64,000 nucleotides of DNA from Pseudoalteromonas sp. H105 (GCF_001469215.1 NZ_LOFH01000002.1:124001-188000); one strand, 5' to 3'; positions 9,708 through 18,757 are shown, counted from the first letter of the stretch. Made by a program: numbers and translations. Notes: generated by a model not told the origin, from the letters alone.

Positions 9708-9873
9708 TATACCAATTCGGTTAATTAAGTGATCTATTTTGAGGGTAGAGAAACGTGTTGATAGCTAGGCAAAAAATTCGCTATTTAGTTGTTCTAAATG
9801 GGAGTTTTTTAACGCAGGTAGCGGCACGTTTAGCCCCGCAAAATGATTAAGTATTATTGCGGATTAGTATTAT
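9708..9873. repeat. Dispersed inverted-repeat element, copy 1
   Basis: A 166-base non-coding block that recurs at 24010-24173 with only scattered differences. It opens with TATACCAATTCGG and closes with GGATTAGTATTAT, imperfect terminal inverted repeats. A central AAAAAATTCGCTATTTAG / CTAAATGGGAGTTTTTT pair can fold into a hairpin. The structure resembles a MITE or other intergenic mobile repeat. It sits between two solute-binding-protein genes. Confidence 0.85.
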
Positions 9874-9942
9874 ATCAATGCACTGAGAGGTGACCTTACT
9901 TGTGGGGGCTTTTTAGTTAAATTTTACTATTAAGGAAAGGTT

Positions 9943-10704
9943 ATTAAACGCTTCTGTTCGTTTTCAGCAAATACATTTATTTTTGTTGCTATGATAATGA
10001 TGGCCATGCCGAGTTCAGCTGAACAGCCGTTACTTAAAATTTGCTATGAAGACTTTGCTAATCCTCCCTATATTTATAGTGAAGATAATATTGCAAAGGG
10101 TATCTTGGCCGATATAATCACTGCCGCAATTAAAGATGTTAATGTTTCAGTCGCGTTATATTCGAAGCCTTGGATGCGCTGTCAACAAGACGTAATATCA
10201 GGTGAAGCCCATGCTTTATTTGCCATGATCCAAACAGATGAAAGAAAACACCTATTTGCGTTCCCACCAGAGAAAGAATTATCACAATGGTACTTATGGC
10301 TAGCACAATACCCTGTTTTTAAAGCAAAAGGAAAGCCATTTGTCGCGGCAGAGTATCAACCTAATATGGGAATAGGTGCACCATTTGGTTATGTTGTGTT
10401 AGATATGCTCAACGACAAAAAGTGGTTAAGTCCATACCAATATGAACCTCAAGCTGGTTTGAAAATGGTTGCAATGAATAAACTGGATGGCTATGTAGTG
10501 GAACGTCAGATTGGAATACACTTATTGGAGGTCATCAATCACACCGCAGACGTCGACGTGAGTGAGTATTTAATGTTGCAATCAAATTGGTACCTTCCCT
10601 TTAATAAACACTTTTATAAGTCACACACAGCGTTAGTAGAAAACATATGGCGCAATATTGCAGTTCAACGCAAGAAAGTGGAAGATTCACTCAATGAGGG
10701 CTAA
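9943..10704 (+). CDS. Orphan periplasmic solute-binding protein, probable ATT start
   Basis: The mature part (LLKICYEDFANPPYIYSED, SKPWMRCQQDVISGEAHALF) is a family 3 type periplasmic binding protein. The first ATG, at 9991, would give MIMMAMPSSAEQ without a basic n-region. The frame is open upstream to a TAA at 9931. Read from ATT 9943 it gives IKRFCSFSANTFIFVAM, then IMMAMPSSA-EQ, a textbook signal peptide, with AAGGA at 9932-9936 six bases before the ATT. So either ATT is used as the start or an ATG has mutated to ATT. The fallback is ATG 9991 (237 residues). Third such protein in 6 kb without a transporter. Confidence 0.65.
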   Translation: MKRFCSFSANTFIFVAMIMMAMPSSAEQPLLKICYEDFANPPYIYSEDNIAKGILADIITAAIKDVNVSVALYSKPWMRCQQDVISGEAHALFAMIQTDERKHLFAFPPEKELSQWYLWLAQYPVFKAKGKPFVAAEYQPNMGIGAPFGYVVLDMLNDKKWLSPYQYEPQAGLKMVAMNKLDGYVVERQIGIHLLEVINHTADVDVSEYLMLQSNWYLPFNKHFYKSHTALVENIWRNIAVQRKKVEDSLNEG

Positions 10705-10807
10705 ACACTAAGGTTTTTAAATATTTCCCACGATTCCCCCACTTTTTATTGAAAAAAGGGGGACAGCATGGGTGTATTGAGCCAACTGACCTCAAAGTGA
10801 AAAACAC

Positions 10808-11071
10808 AATGTTCCGCTAATTAAACGTACAAATAAAATGACCTTACGCAGACAAGTGAAAGTGAACGCAGCCTGGCACGTATTGCTTAGTTCATCCTAT
10901 AGAAAAGCCGCCAAACAGCGGGACTGAGATGAGCACGTTGATATTCCCTTCAACAAATCCACCCAACCCCCGTAACTCTTCTAAAAAGCCCATTAAAACA
11001 ACAGCAAATACTTTTTATATTGTGTCTGGGAGTTCAGTAAACGATTGAACCAAAATAGGAACTCGGTTATG
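10808..11071 (+). pseudogene. Remnant of the 3' end of an IS1182-family element
   Basis: Inside the 487-base gap, the frame around 10837 reads IKRTNKMTLRRQVKVNAAW. It matches the C-terminal MNKLTLRGQTKVNAQW of the IS1182 transposase copy at 23130. The following non-coding stretch matches too, down to the terminal GATTGAACCAAAATAGGAAC, seen at 11043 and 23348. Only the right end of the element survives here. The first 100 bases of the gap hold nothing I recognise. Confidence 0.8.
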
Positions 11072-11191
11072 GTTGCTCCATCAATAAAAATAAATTTAAA
11101 ACGAGTTAATCTACAGGCTCGTTATATCTATAAAAGCCAACATCAATAGAAAATTAAATAGCCTACGGGTTTAGATCAAAAGGAAAAGATC

Positions 11192-12070
11192 ATGAAATCT
11201 ATATACTTTTCACTACCGATGATACTTTCTGCGCTGATGGTGAGCAGTGTGAGCCAGGCCAAAGATAATTTGCCAGTACTTGAAGGTCCTTATCTTGGAC
11301 AAAAGCCACCTGGATTAATGCCTGAACCGTTTGCCCAAGGCATTGTTACGACCGAGGGGTTTGATGATGGCGGCGTTTTCTCACCTGACATGGATGAGTT
11401 TTACTTTATTAGAAAACGAATAGATAATAATAAATTTGAAACTGTCATTTATAAACAAGAGGGTAATCAATGGGTAGAGACAATTAGTAAAGAATCTCGC
11501 CCCTTTTATCCTTTCTTCTCGCCGGACGGCAAAACTATGCATTTGGGCAAGCAATATAGGGAACGTACAGATACTGGCTGGTCAGAGATAAAGAATATTG
11601 AAGTTTCTTTTTCTGAAATAAACATCATGAGCCTTTCTACATCATTGAAAGGGACCTATGCCATCGATGAAAGACACCCAGAAGAACACGGCCTGCTAAG
11701 ATATTCACGCTTGATAGGTGGCAAGCGCGAAGCGCCAAAACCGTTTAGCAAAGAGATTAACTCAGGAACAAGGAATTCTCACCCCTTCATCGCACCAGAT
11801 GAATCTTACATTATGTGGGACGGCATAAAAGACAGCGGGTTTGGTAATGTAGATCTTTATATCAGTTTTCGTCAGCACGATGGCTCATGGGGGGATGCTA
11901 TTAACATGGGTGACAAAATAAATACAGATGCTTACGAAGCAGGGCCAAAAGTTACGCCAGACGGAAAATATCTTTTCTTTGTTAGAAATATGGGCTCCGA
12001 CAAGTTCGAAAATGTGGATATCTTCTGGGTAGACGCGCATATTATTGAGACGCTTAGGCCTAGAAAGTAA
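11192..12070 (+). CDS. Secreted PD40/TolB-like beta-propeller protein
   Basis: A 292-residue exported protein: signal peptide MKSIYFSLPMILSALMVSSVSQA, then WD40-like PD40 blades, visible as FSPDMDEFYFIRKR, FFSPDGKTMHLG, IAPDESYIMWDG and VTPDGKYLFFVRN. These repeats match TolB-type propellers and oligogalacturonide-lyase-like secreted proteins. AAGGA at 11180 supports the ATG. It converges on the CadC-like regulator gene, and a second PD40 protein lies beyond it at 16114. No active-site motif is evident; it probably binds a partner or polymer. Confidence 0.8.
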   Translation: MKSIYFSLPMILSALMVSSVSQAKDNLPVLEGPYLGQKPPGLMPEPFAQGIVTTEGFDDGGVFSPDMDEFYFIRKRIDNNKFETVIYKQEGNQWVETISKESRPFYPFFSPDGKTMHLGKQYRERTDTGWSEIKNIEVSFSEINIMSLSTSLKGTYAIDERHPEEHGLLRYSRLIGGKREAPKPFSKEINSGTRNSHPFIAPDESYIMWDGIKDSGFGNVDLYISFRQHDGSWGDAINMGDKINTDAYEAGPKVTPDGKYLFFVRNMGSDKFENVDIFWVDAHIIETLRPRK

Positions 12071-12212
12071 ACGATATAACAATCGCGGCAAGAACGCCGC
12101 TGGACTTTCAAGCTGACATTAAAGCGTAACCCGTTACTGCCCCTTAACGCGTTAATGTAAGTGCTTTATTTGAGGACGTTGAAACAATGTGAAACTAGGC
12201 AACTGCCGTCTA

Positions 12213-14534
12213 TCACAATGGAGCAAGTTTTAAACTTATTTGATTTGACATTTTTGCCAAATTTTCAGAGTGCTCAGCAATCAAGTTTTTGAACTTAGGA
12301 TTAGAATTTATTGACTTCAAGAGATGGTTGTCTTGCAATGGCCACCACTCTCTATCATATGTTTCTAACCAGCCTTTGTTTAATGCTTTTTCCAGATGTT
12401 TAATTGCTTCAGTTGTGTTGCTTAGTAGGGCGTTAATTTCTGCCAACGTCAATTCGGCTTGTGCTTTATCTTGAACTTTATTTAATTTGAGAAATTCGCT
12501 TACATTATTCAATAATGCAGTGGCGAACTCTTGCTCTCCTAATTCTAGTAGAATTCCGCCATATAGAACTAAGGCTAAGTAGTTGTCACTGTTGACTATT
12601 GAAGCAAGTCCTAGGGAGGATTTACTCCAATTAGGATAAAGTTTTAAAGTTGAAGATTTGGCTTGCTCAAACAAGCCAGCTCGAAATTGTGCTACAGCCA
12701 AACTGTATTTGTACTTATAGTTGTTTGGTCGTTTTTCACTTAAATTTTCAAACAATAATACAGCGTCATTTGTCTTGCCAGTCAGTCCGTAGTCGATTAG
12801 TTTTAATGAGTCTGTAAAATGTTGATGCTTTGAGGGCATGCGGGCTAAAATTTTATTGGCTTCGCTTTCCTGCCCAATACTTAAATACGAAAAAATAACC
12901 TGCTCACAATATTCGTAACTAGAGCAATACTCAAACAGTTGGCTATTTCTTGAGTGCCATTCAGCGATAGCTATAATCGATCTTGGTGTGTTGCGAAATA
13001 CATGAGTAGATTTAATAATACTAGAGTCTCTGTCTGGCTCCAAAATTTGCGCTCTATTAAATAGCTTTTGTGCAGTATCTAATTTTCCTCTCTTTGCTAA
13101 ATATTCGCTAAATGTGATTTTTAATGATGCCGATAGAGGATTTAAATCAATGGCATGTTCCATATGTTTAGCTACTAACGCTTTTTTACCCATATTGTTT
13201 AGCAATGAGCTATACCAATGGTGTGTCGTTGCGTTGTCTTCTAATTCTAAAGAACGTATAAACATGTCTTGTGCTTCGTTCTGGATAGAAATAGTTGCGT
13301 TTGAGTAGCTTCCTTTGAGAGTCAATAACATGCCTTTAGCTGCTAGTGCCCTTGGTGAATTGGGATCTAATGCCAATGCTTGCTCTATGTAAGGAAGCCC
13401 TTTATATACCGATTCTTTTGCACTCCAATTCGCGTGATAATGAAACTGAGCATAAGTAATCGCAAGTCCAATGTATGCGTCCACATAATTGGGCTCTAAT
13501 TCGAGACTGTGTTTAAAATAAGTCTCTGCTTTTGATAGTGAGGCTGGAGTTCTTTGTTGCCAATGATATTGAGCCATTAAGAACCATTCATAAGCTTGGC
13601 TGTTAATCTGCCTGGTGGTCCCTAGTTGAGGTTTTGAATTTGGCTGAATAGCACTTTGAACCTCACGACTTATTTGATCTTGTAAGTTGAATACATCTTT
13701 GTTGTTACTGTCAAAGTTTTTAGACCAAAGCAAGCGACCATCAAATGTACTAAATATTCTTACACTGACTCTTATTTGCTCTGCTGATTTTTGCACACTG
13801 CCATCTAAAAAGGCTTCTACCTTAAGCGAATTACCAATTGTGGAGGGATCTCGATTTCCTCTGAAGTTAAAAGAGGAATAACGAGAAATTACTTTCAAGG
13901 GTTTTGTTTGAGAAAGTTGATTAATAATGCTGTCTGAAAGCCCGTCGGAAAAGTATTGATTGTCTTGACCTTCGCTCAGGTCTTCGAAGGGCAGTACTGC
14001 AATTGAGCTAATAGCTACCTGACCATCATGAGTAGACTCTTGATAGGTTTGGTAGAAAATAACGATAAAAATGATGGTAAGAGATAATAGCGTACTTCCA
14101 ATAAAATAGTGTTTATGATTGTTATTTTGCAAACTAAGCGTATTTGAAGGCGCTTCTAGTGGTGGTGTTTTTTCAACTAACGGTTTTACGGCTGCAACCA
14201 AACAATAGCCAACATTGGGTATCGTTTTGATAAACGTTGGCTGACGAGCGTTATCTCCTAATGATTTTCTAATTTTACTTATAGCTACAGACAATATCTC
14301 TTCATTGACAATACTCCCATTCCATACATGCGCTATTATTTGCTCTTTTGTTACATTTTGCCCTGATTTCTGGATGAGAAATAAGAGCACTTGCATGCTT
14401 TTATTATCAATTGATATTTGCTCGTTAGCGTCTTGGAAGGTATTCGTTATTGGACAGACAACCCATCGTCCTAATTGATATTTCTGATTGTTATGCAAAG
14501 AGATATCCGAAAAGTAATTTCTGCTGCAAAGCAT
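12213..14534 (-). CDS. CadC/ToxR-like winged-helix transmembrane regulator with TPR domain
   Basis: A 773-residue membrane regulator. Residues ~20-112 are an OmpR-type winged helix (SIDNKSMQVLLFLIQKSG, VSKIRKSLG-like AISKIRKSLGDN, IKTIPNVGYCLV). A single TM helix lies at ~141-163 (FIGSTLLSLTIIFIVIFY). It is followed by a TolB-N/FlgO-like domain (SSIAVLPFEDLSEGQDNQYF, LDGSVQKSAEQIRVSVRI) and then TPR repeats to the end. Such proteins bind DNA from the inner membrane and sense through the periplasmic part. It is divergent from the serine hydrolase at 14790, with an inverted repeat AAACAAT-N7-ATTGTTT between them, and is probably the regulator of the nearby secreted proteins (inference). Confidence 0.85.
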   Translation of the reverse strand: MLCSRNYFSDISLHNNQKYQLGRWVVCPITNTFQDANEQISIDNKSMQVLLFLIQKSGQNVTKEQIIAHVWNGSIVNEEILSVAISKIRKSLGDNARQPTFIKTIPNVGYCLVAAVKPLVEKTPPLEAPSNTLSLQNNNHKHYFIGSTLLSLTIIFIVIFYQTYQESTHDGQVAISSIAVLPFEDLSEGQDNQYFSDGLSDSIINQLSQTKPLKVISRYSSFNFRGNRDPSTIGNSLKVEAFLDGSVQKSAEQIRVSVRIFSTFDGRLLWSKNFDSNNKDVFNLQDQISREVQSAIQPNSKPQLGTTRQINSQAYEWFLMAQYHWQQRTPASLSKAETYFKHSLELEPNYVDAYIGLAITYAQFHYHANWSAKESVYKGLPYIEQALALDPNSPRALAAKGMLLTLKGSYSNATISIQNEAQDMFIRSLELEDNATTHHWYSSLLNNMGKKALVAKHMEHAIDLNPLSASLKITFSEYLAKRGKLDTAQKLFNRAQILEPDRDSSIIKSTHVFRNTPRSIIAIAEWHSRNSQLFEYCSSYEYCEQVIFSYLSIGQESEANKILARMPSKHQHFTDSLKLIDYGLTGKTNDAVLLFENLSEKRPNNYKYKYSLAVAQFRAGLFEQAKSSTLKLYPNWSKSSLGLASIVNSDNYLALVLYGGILLELGEQEFATALLNNVSEFLKLNKVQDKAQAELTLAEINALLSNTTEAIKHLEKALNKGWLETYDREWWPLQDNHLLKSINSNPKFKNLIAEHSENLAKMSNQISLKLAPL

Positions 14535-14616
14535 TATAACGGAAAAATGCTGATTATCATTTACTTTTTATCTATGCTAACCACGCCTAGTCGCAATATC
14601 GCCTTTAAATTATAAA

Positions 14617-14637
14617 AAACAATAAATTCAATTGTTT
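14617..14637. promoter_or_regulatory. Inverted repeat in the divergent regulator/serine hydrolase promoter region
   Basis: AAACAAT, seven spacer bases, then ATTGTTT make a perfect 7+7 palindrome in the 255-base space between the CadC-like gene and the serine hydrolase gene. It is a candidate operator, by position only. Confidence 0.35.
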
Positions 14638-14789
14638 AATGGTTAATTTAAGAACATTTAATATGATTTAAGTTGGATAAGGTGCGGTTCAAGTTTACTT
14701 TGTGTGTACTTTATATTCGCTGTGATAGCTAGTTTTAAATCAAGCTTGAGAGTTAGATCGAAAATATTTTCGACTATATAGGAGATAAC

Positions 14790-15971
14790 ATGTTCATAAA
14801 CTGTCGAACCAAATTACTAACCGCTTTGGTCATACTTATTTCATTTAAGGGATTTTCACATGAAGCTGAACTTAAGGCGCCAAGAGCTTCTGAAGAAGAA
14901 GTTACAATGGACTTTTGGGATATGCCATTACTAGAAAAGTCCTATATCAACATTGCACCAGAAAAATTAGCCGGTGATTTAGACGTAGGTAAGTTAGGCG
15001 TTGATGGCGGTAATAAGGCTCCAATTTTGAGGTTCGCTAAACAACTAGCGGATAATAAACACGGTAAGTATGACAGTTTACTAATTAGCCACAAGGGGAA
15101 GTTATTATTCGAATCTTATTACAAACGTGGACGAATAGATTTACCTCATTTTCAATTTTCGGCGACTAAAGGCTACACCAGCTTAATGCTGGCGAGAGCC
15201 ATAGAATTAGGTCATATTACTATGGCTGACTTGCATAAACCTTTGTTGAACTTTTTCAAAGACCTAGACACTAGAACATTGGCAGTAGGCGCAGAAAAAA
15301 TCACGTTGCATCACGTGTTATCAATGAGTTCAGGTCTTAGATTTAGTGATGATCAACTTAAAGACTTTAGAGAAAACCGAGAGAAGTATTCAGGTATTGC
15401 CGAAGTACAAGCTTTTCTGGAATTCACTCAACCGATAACTCAAGAAACCCAAGTATTTAAATATCAGGGGGTAGACCCGATTTTAGTCATGCATGTTTTA
15501 GATGCAGTTGTACCAGAAACTGCCAAAAAGTTTGTTGAAAAAGAGTTCTTCAACAAAATGGGCATTGTGGACTACAAGTGGGCGTTAGATTCTAAAGGCC
15601 TGCTGGTCGCAGACAGCGGTGTTGATTTGACTTCTCGCGACATGCTTAAAGTTGGTGAAATGCTTGTGAACCTAGGAAAGTGGCAAAATAAACAACTTCT
15701 TTCTAAAGAATATTTGCTAACAGCTTTCGACGCAATAACAAAACCAACCGAAAGCTGGATACCAGAGAGCTTTAATTATGGCTATTTATGGTACCAGACA
15801 GACATCCCTGTCAATAATAAAAACTACAATGTTAATTTTGCGTGGGGAGCAGGTGGAAACCGAGTAATAGTGGTCAACGAACTTGATTTAGTAATAGTCG
15901 TTACTGGCTATGACAGAGAAGACACGGTATTTGAATCGCTTATAGAAGCAATATTGCCAGCCTTTATTTAG
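14790..15971 (+). CDS. Secreted serine hydrolase (beta-lactamase / class C PBP-like)
   Basis: A 393-residue protein with an N-terminal signal peptide (LLTALVILISFKGFS). The catalytic S-x-x-K is Ser124-A-T-Lys127 in FSATKGYTS. LHHVLSMSSGL, YQGVDPILVMHVLD and GYLWYQTD are typical of the beta-lactamase-related serine hydrolase family. The terminal triad position reads WGAGGNRVIVV rather than KTG, as in many such esterases. AGGAG precedes the ATG. It lies divergent from the CadC-like regulator and is followed by a PD40 lipoprotein. Likely periplasmic peptidase or esterase; substrate unknown. Confidence 0.85.
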   Translation: MFINCRTKLLTALVILISFKGFSHEAELKAPRASEEEVTMDFWDMPLLEKSYINIAPEKLAGDLDVGKLGVDGGNKAPILRFAKQLADNKHGKYDSLLISHKGKLLFESYYKRGRIDLPHFQFSATKGYTSLMLARAIELGHITMADLHKPLLNFFKDLDTRTLAVGAEKITLHHVLSMSSGLRFSDDQLKDFRENREKYSGIAEVQAFLEFTQPITQETQVFKYQGVDPILVMHVLDAVVPETAKKFVEKEFFNKMGIVDYKWALDSKGLLVADSGVDLTSRDMLKVGEMLVNLGKWQNKQLLSKEYLLTAFDAITKPTESWIPESFNYGYLWYQTDIPVNNKNYNVNFAWGAGGNRVIVVNELDLVIVVTGYDREDTVFESLIEAILPAFI

Positions 15972-16113
15972 GGCGAATGTACATAGGCATGTGACTAAAT
16001 ATAGGTATAGTTAGTTACCAGCTGCTAATTTTCAGAAAAAACAGTTAAACGTCTGGTGTTGATTTTGTTTTTTATTCTATTTCATTTCAACCATAAGTAA
16101 TTAGAGATTATCT

Positions 16114-17064
16114 ATGAACGTTAAGAGTAATTCCAAGTTTAAAGTTATGGTGTCATCGGTCTTTGCTGTGTGTTTATTTGCAGGCTGCAAAATGATTGAC
16201 TCTGAAACGGTACTCCCTTTTTCTATTGTATACGGCTCAAAGACTGCTCAAGACAAGCATAAGTCAATTTATATAACCGATGAAGAAGGTAAAAGGCGTA
16301 TTAGAATCGTCGGTGCGACGCTAAGTGATGGTTACCCTGCAGTTTCACCTTCAGGCAAACAAGTTGCTTTTTACGGCAAGTACGACAACTATAAAACTTG
16401 GTCCATTCATACGGTTGATTTAGATGGGAAAAATGTTCGCCGTTTAACCGATAAAAAGCTCGTATGGGATAGCTCTCCGACTTGGTCACCCGATAATAAA
16501 ACGATAGCGTACGCAAGAGAGTACCGAGGGGACGACGGTCAATTCCACGAAGAGATCTGGCTTATGAACGCGGATGGTAGCAATAAACAACAAATAAAAG
16601 CATTAAAAGGTAGTTCTCCTGAATTTATGCCCGATGGCAGGTTGCTTTACCAAACCAAAACACGTCCAAGTCAAATTAATATTGCGACTATTGATGGTAC
16701 TGAGATAACTCAGTTAACCAATGACGACTCCAATAATTATCACCCTAAAATTTCACCAGACGGCAAGCACATAGCCTATTTGGCAAATAGAGATGGCAGC
16801 CAAGAAGTTTACGTTATGGGTATAGATGGCAGTAATCAAACACGTATAACGAAAAACTCGATTTCCGAGTGGGATCCAGCTTGGTCGTTGGACGGTTCTA
16901 AGGTTCTATTCTCAGCACAAAATGTTCATGGTTTTTACGATATTTACAAAGCGAACAAATACGGTTCAGAGATCGAAAAAGTAGTAGAGAATGCTTCTCA
17001 AGCGGCAGGGCTATTCGGTGTTAATAGCCCTGCTTTAGAAAGCTTAGAGGATAAAGTTAACTAA
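16114..17064 (+). CDS. PD40/TolB-like beta-propeller lipoprotein
   Basis: A 316-residue protein with a lipobox (CLFAGC, Cys25), so a predicted lipoprotein. Repeated PD40 blades are clear: VSPSGKQVAFYGKYD, WSPDNKTIAYARE, ISPDGKHIAYLANRDG and WSLDGSKVLFSAQN. These match the C-terminal propeller of TolB, but the TolB N-terminal domain is absent and no tol genes are near, so it is not TolB. The gene follows the serine hydrolase with a 142-base gap. Its proximity to another PD40 protein and the CadC-like regulator suggests one functional group. Confidence 0.82.
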   Translation: MNVKSNSKFKVMVSSVFAVCLFAGCKMIDSETVLPFSIVYGSKTAQDKHKSIYITDEEGKRRIRIVGATLSDGYPAVSPSGKQVAFYGKYDNYKTWSIHTVDLDGKNVRRLTDKKLVWDSSPTWSPDNKTIAYAREYRGDDGQFHEEIWLMNADGSNKQQIKALKGSSPEFMPDGRLLYQTKTRPSQINIATIDGTEITQLTNDDSNNYHPKISPDGKHIAYLANRDGSQEVYVMGIDGSNQTRITKNSISEWDPAWSLDGSKVLFSAQNVHGFYDIYKANKYGSEIEKVVENASQAAGLFGVNSPALESLEDKVN

Positions 17065-17203
17065 TTAAGATTTTAAAATATGGGTATGTACAGCGAAACC
17101 AGCAGCCCAACTTGATCACCAAATATTTCGTCGATATTGACTTCCAACGTAAGGGACTCTGTTTTTAATGTATAAGCATGTTTCTTAACAGCTTATATTT
17201 CTG

Positions 17204-17644
17204 ATGGCAATTTGCTTATTTGTATTGTCGATAAAAGTTTTCGTTCGCTAAGCAAATCGCTATTACTTTTGACGATGCGCCATTGGCAGGTACTAAGAGC
17301 ATGGGTGGGCTGCAAAATACACATCAACCCAAAGTTTTAGCCGCATAAAATGAGGGGCTAGGTATTGATTATGACAATTTAGGACAGCTTTACGTAGTTA
17401 CTTGGGTGGCAGGAATTCGTTTTTACGATAATTTGGCTATAAAGCATTTTAAGCGTTCACCAAAGCATCTGTTGTTACACTAGAATGAGCTGGCAGCTTT
17501 GTATTTAGGCAATTTAATTAACATACTCGAAATCAAGGCTGGGAAATCATTTCGCCTCAAGAATCTTATATCGATCCAATATTTACCGTTTATAAACCAA
17601 TGCAGTGGACTTCCCATAGTTTGCTAAATATCATCGTTAATTGA
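17204..17644 (+). pseudogene. Decayed polysaccharide deacetylase
   Basis: Within the 859-base gap the conserved motif KQIAITFDDAPLAGTKSMGG (from 17250) marks the metal-binding first block of the NodB-type deacetylase family. Further on, the same frame gives IRFYDNLAIKHFKRSPKHLLLH, a TAG stop, then NELAALYLGNLINIL. A -1 shift continues from 17531 as NQGWEIISPQESYIDPIF and ends at TGA 17642. The middle of the domain is largely deleted. An N-terminal MAICLFVLSI at 17204, in another frame, looks like the old signal peptide. The gene is clearly dead. Confidence 0.7.
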
Positions 17645-17923
17645 TTTATTAAAAAGCTCTTTGCGCATATATTCATGAAAATGAGCGCTGCGCGTATATT
17701 GGTTTATTTAACTCCACCCAAAAATTTTAGAAAACTTAGTGATAGTAATGCCTTAGGTAATTTGTTAAAACTATATAAAGTAGATAAATGAGCGTTAAGT
17801 CGGCAGAAATATGCGCGATGAGCGCACTATTAAATTGTTGAACTAAGCCGCTACGCGGAGATCCTATTCTTACCATTTGAGCCACACTTACCTTGGGGTT
17901 ATCCCATAACTTGGAGGTAAGTC

Positions 17924-18757
17924 ATGAATACACTCATTGAACAAGTCAAAACTGAAATAGCCTATCGTGGTTATTCGCAAAGTACCTGTAAAAGCTACTG
18001 TGAACATTTACTAAAACTCAGTCATTATTTTAATAAACCACTCGATTCGATTACGGATGAGGAACTTAACGCCTTTTTTAACGATCCTGCGATTCGTAAA
18101 CTTTCTAGAGCGAGTCAAAAAATACAGATAAACAGTATTTGGTTCTTGTTTAAGAATATTTTACATCGGCCACTTAACTTAGATATTACACTGCCAAAAG
18201 TAAAACTGCGTGCACCCACGTATTTATCGCGCGATGACATGCGACGGCTTATAGAGAGTTGCACCGATATGCGCTTAAAAACATTGATTATGGTGTGCTA
18301 TGGGTGTGGCTTACGTATAAGCGAACTGCTACGCATTAAAATACAAGATATCGATGGGCAGCGCAAAACCATTTTAATTGAACAAGGTAAAGGAGATAAG
18401 TCACGGTATGTGGTTATATCAGACAGCGTACTGAATCAATTACGTTGTTATTGGAAAATGTATCATCCAACAGGCTGGATGTTTTATTCACGATGGTTAA
18501 TGGATAAACCCATGTCACCCTCAAGTTTCAGAAAGCCATTGAGAAAACATGCACAAGCGTGTGGCTTAAAGCACTGTAATCCACATGCTTTACGCCATGC
18601 TTATGCAACACACCAACTTGAATCAGGTATGCCACTTCATCAACTTCAACATCAGCTTGGCCACAGTGATATTAAAACCACACAAAGTTTCTTACATTGG
18701 TTACCAGAGTTAGGTCATGGCGGCATTGATTTACTTGCGAGCTGGGGTAAACAGTGA
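17924..18757 (+). CDS. IS91-associated tyrosine recombinase lacking the catalytic tyrosine
   Basis: A 277-residue protein: N-terminal SAM-like core-binding domain (residues 1-95) and a phage-integrase catalytic domain. The catalytic residues Arg131 (GLRISELL), Lys156/159 (GKGDKSR), His221 and Arg224 (HALRHAYATH) and His247 (LGHSD) are present. The nucleophile position, nine residues after LGH, reads TTQSFLHW: Phe256, codon TTC at 18689, where relatives have Tyr. Unless another tyrosine substitutes, it cannot form the covalent DNA intermediate. GGAGG precedes the ATG. Its stop overlaps the transposase start by 4 nt (ATGA-type), so the two are co-translated. It may be regulatory or dead. Confidence 0.85.
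   Translation: MNTLIEQVKTEIAYRGYSQSTCKSYCEHLLKLSHYFNKPLDSITDEELNAFFNDPAIRKLSRASQKIQINSIWFLFKNILHRPLNLDITLPKVKLRAPTYLSRDDMRRLIESCTDMRLKTLIMVCYGCGLRISELLRIKIQDIDGQRKTILIEQGKGDKSRYVVISDSVLNQLRCYWKMYHPTGWMFYSRWLMDKPMSPSSFRKPLRKHAQACGLKHCNPHALRHAYATHQLESGMPLHQLQHQLGHSDIKTTQSFLHWLPELGHGGIDLLASWGKQ

Noticed and set aside
12085..12100. GCGGC-N6-GCCGC hairpin between the convergent PD40 and CadC-like genes as a terminator
   Set aside because: Short stem with no U-run on either strand; not strong enough to call.
16114..17064. Assignment of the PD40 lipoprotein as TolB
   Set aside because: It lacks the TolB N-terminal domain and is not in a tol-pal cluster.
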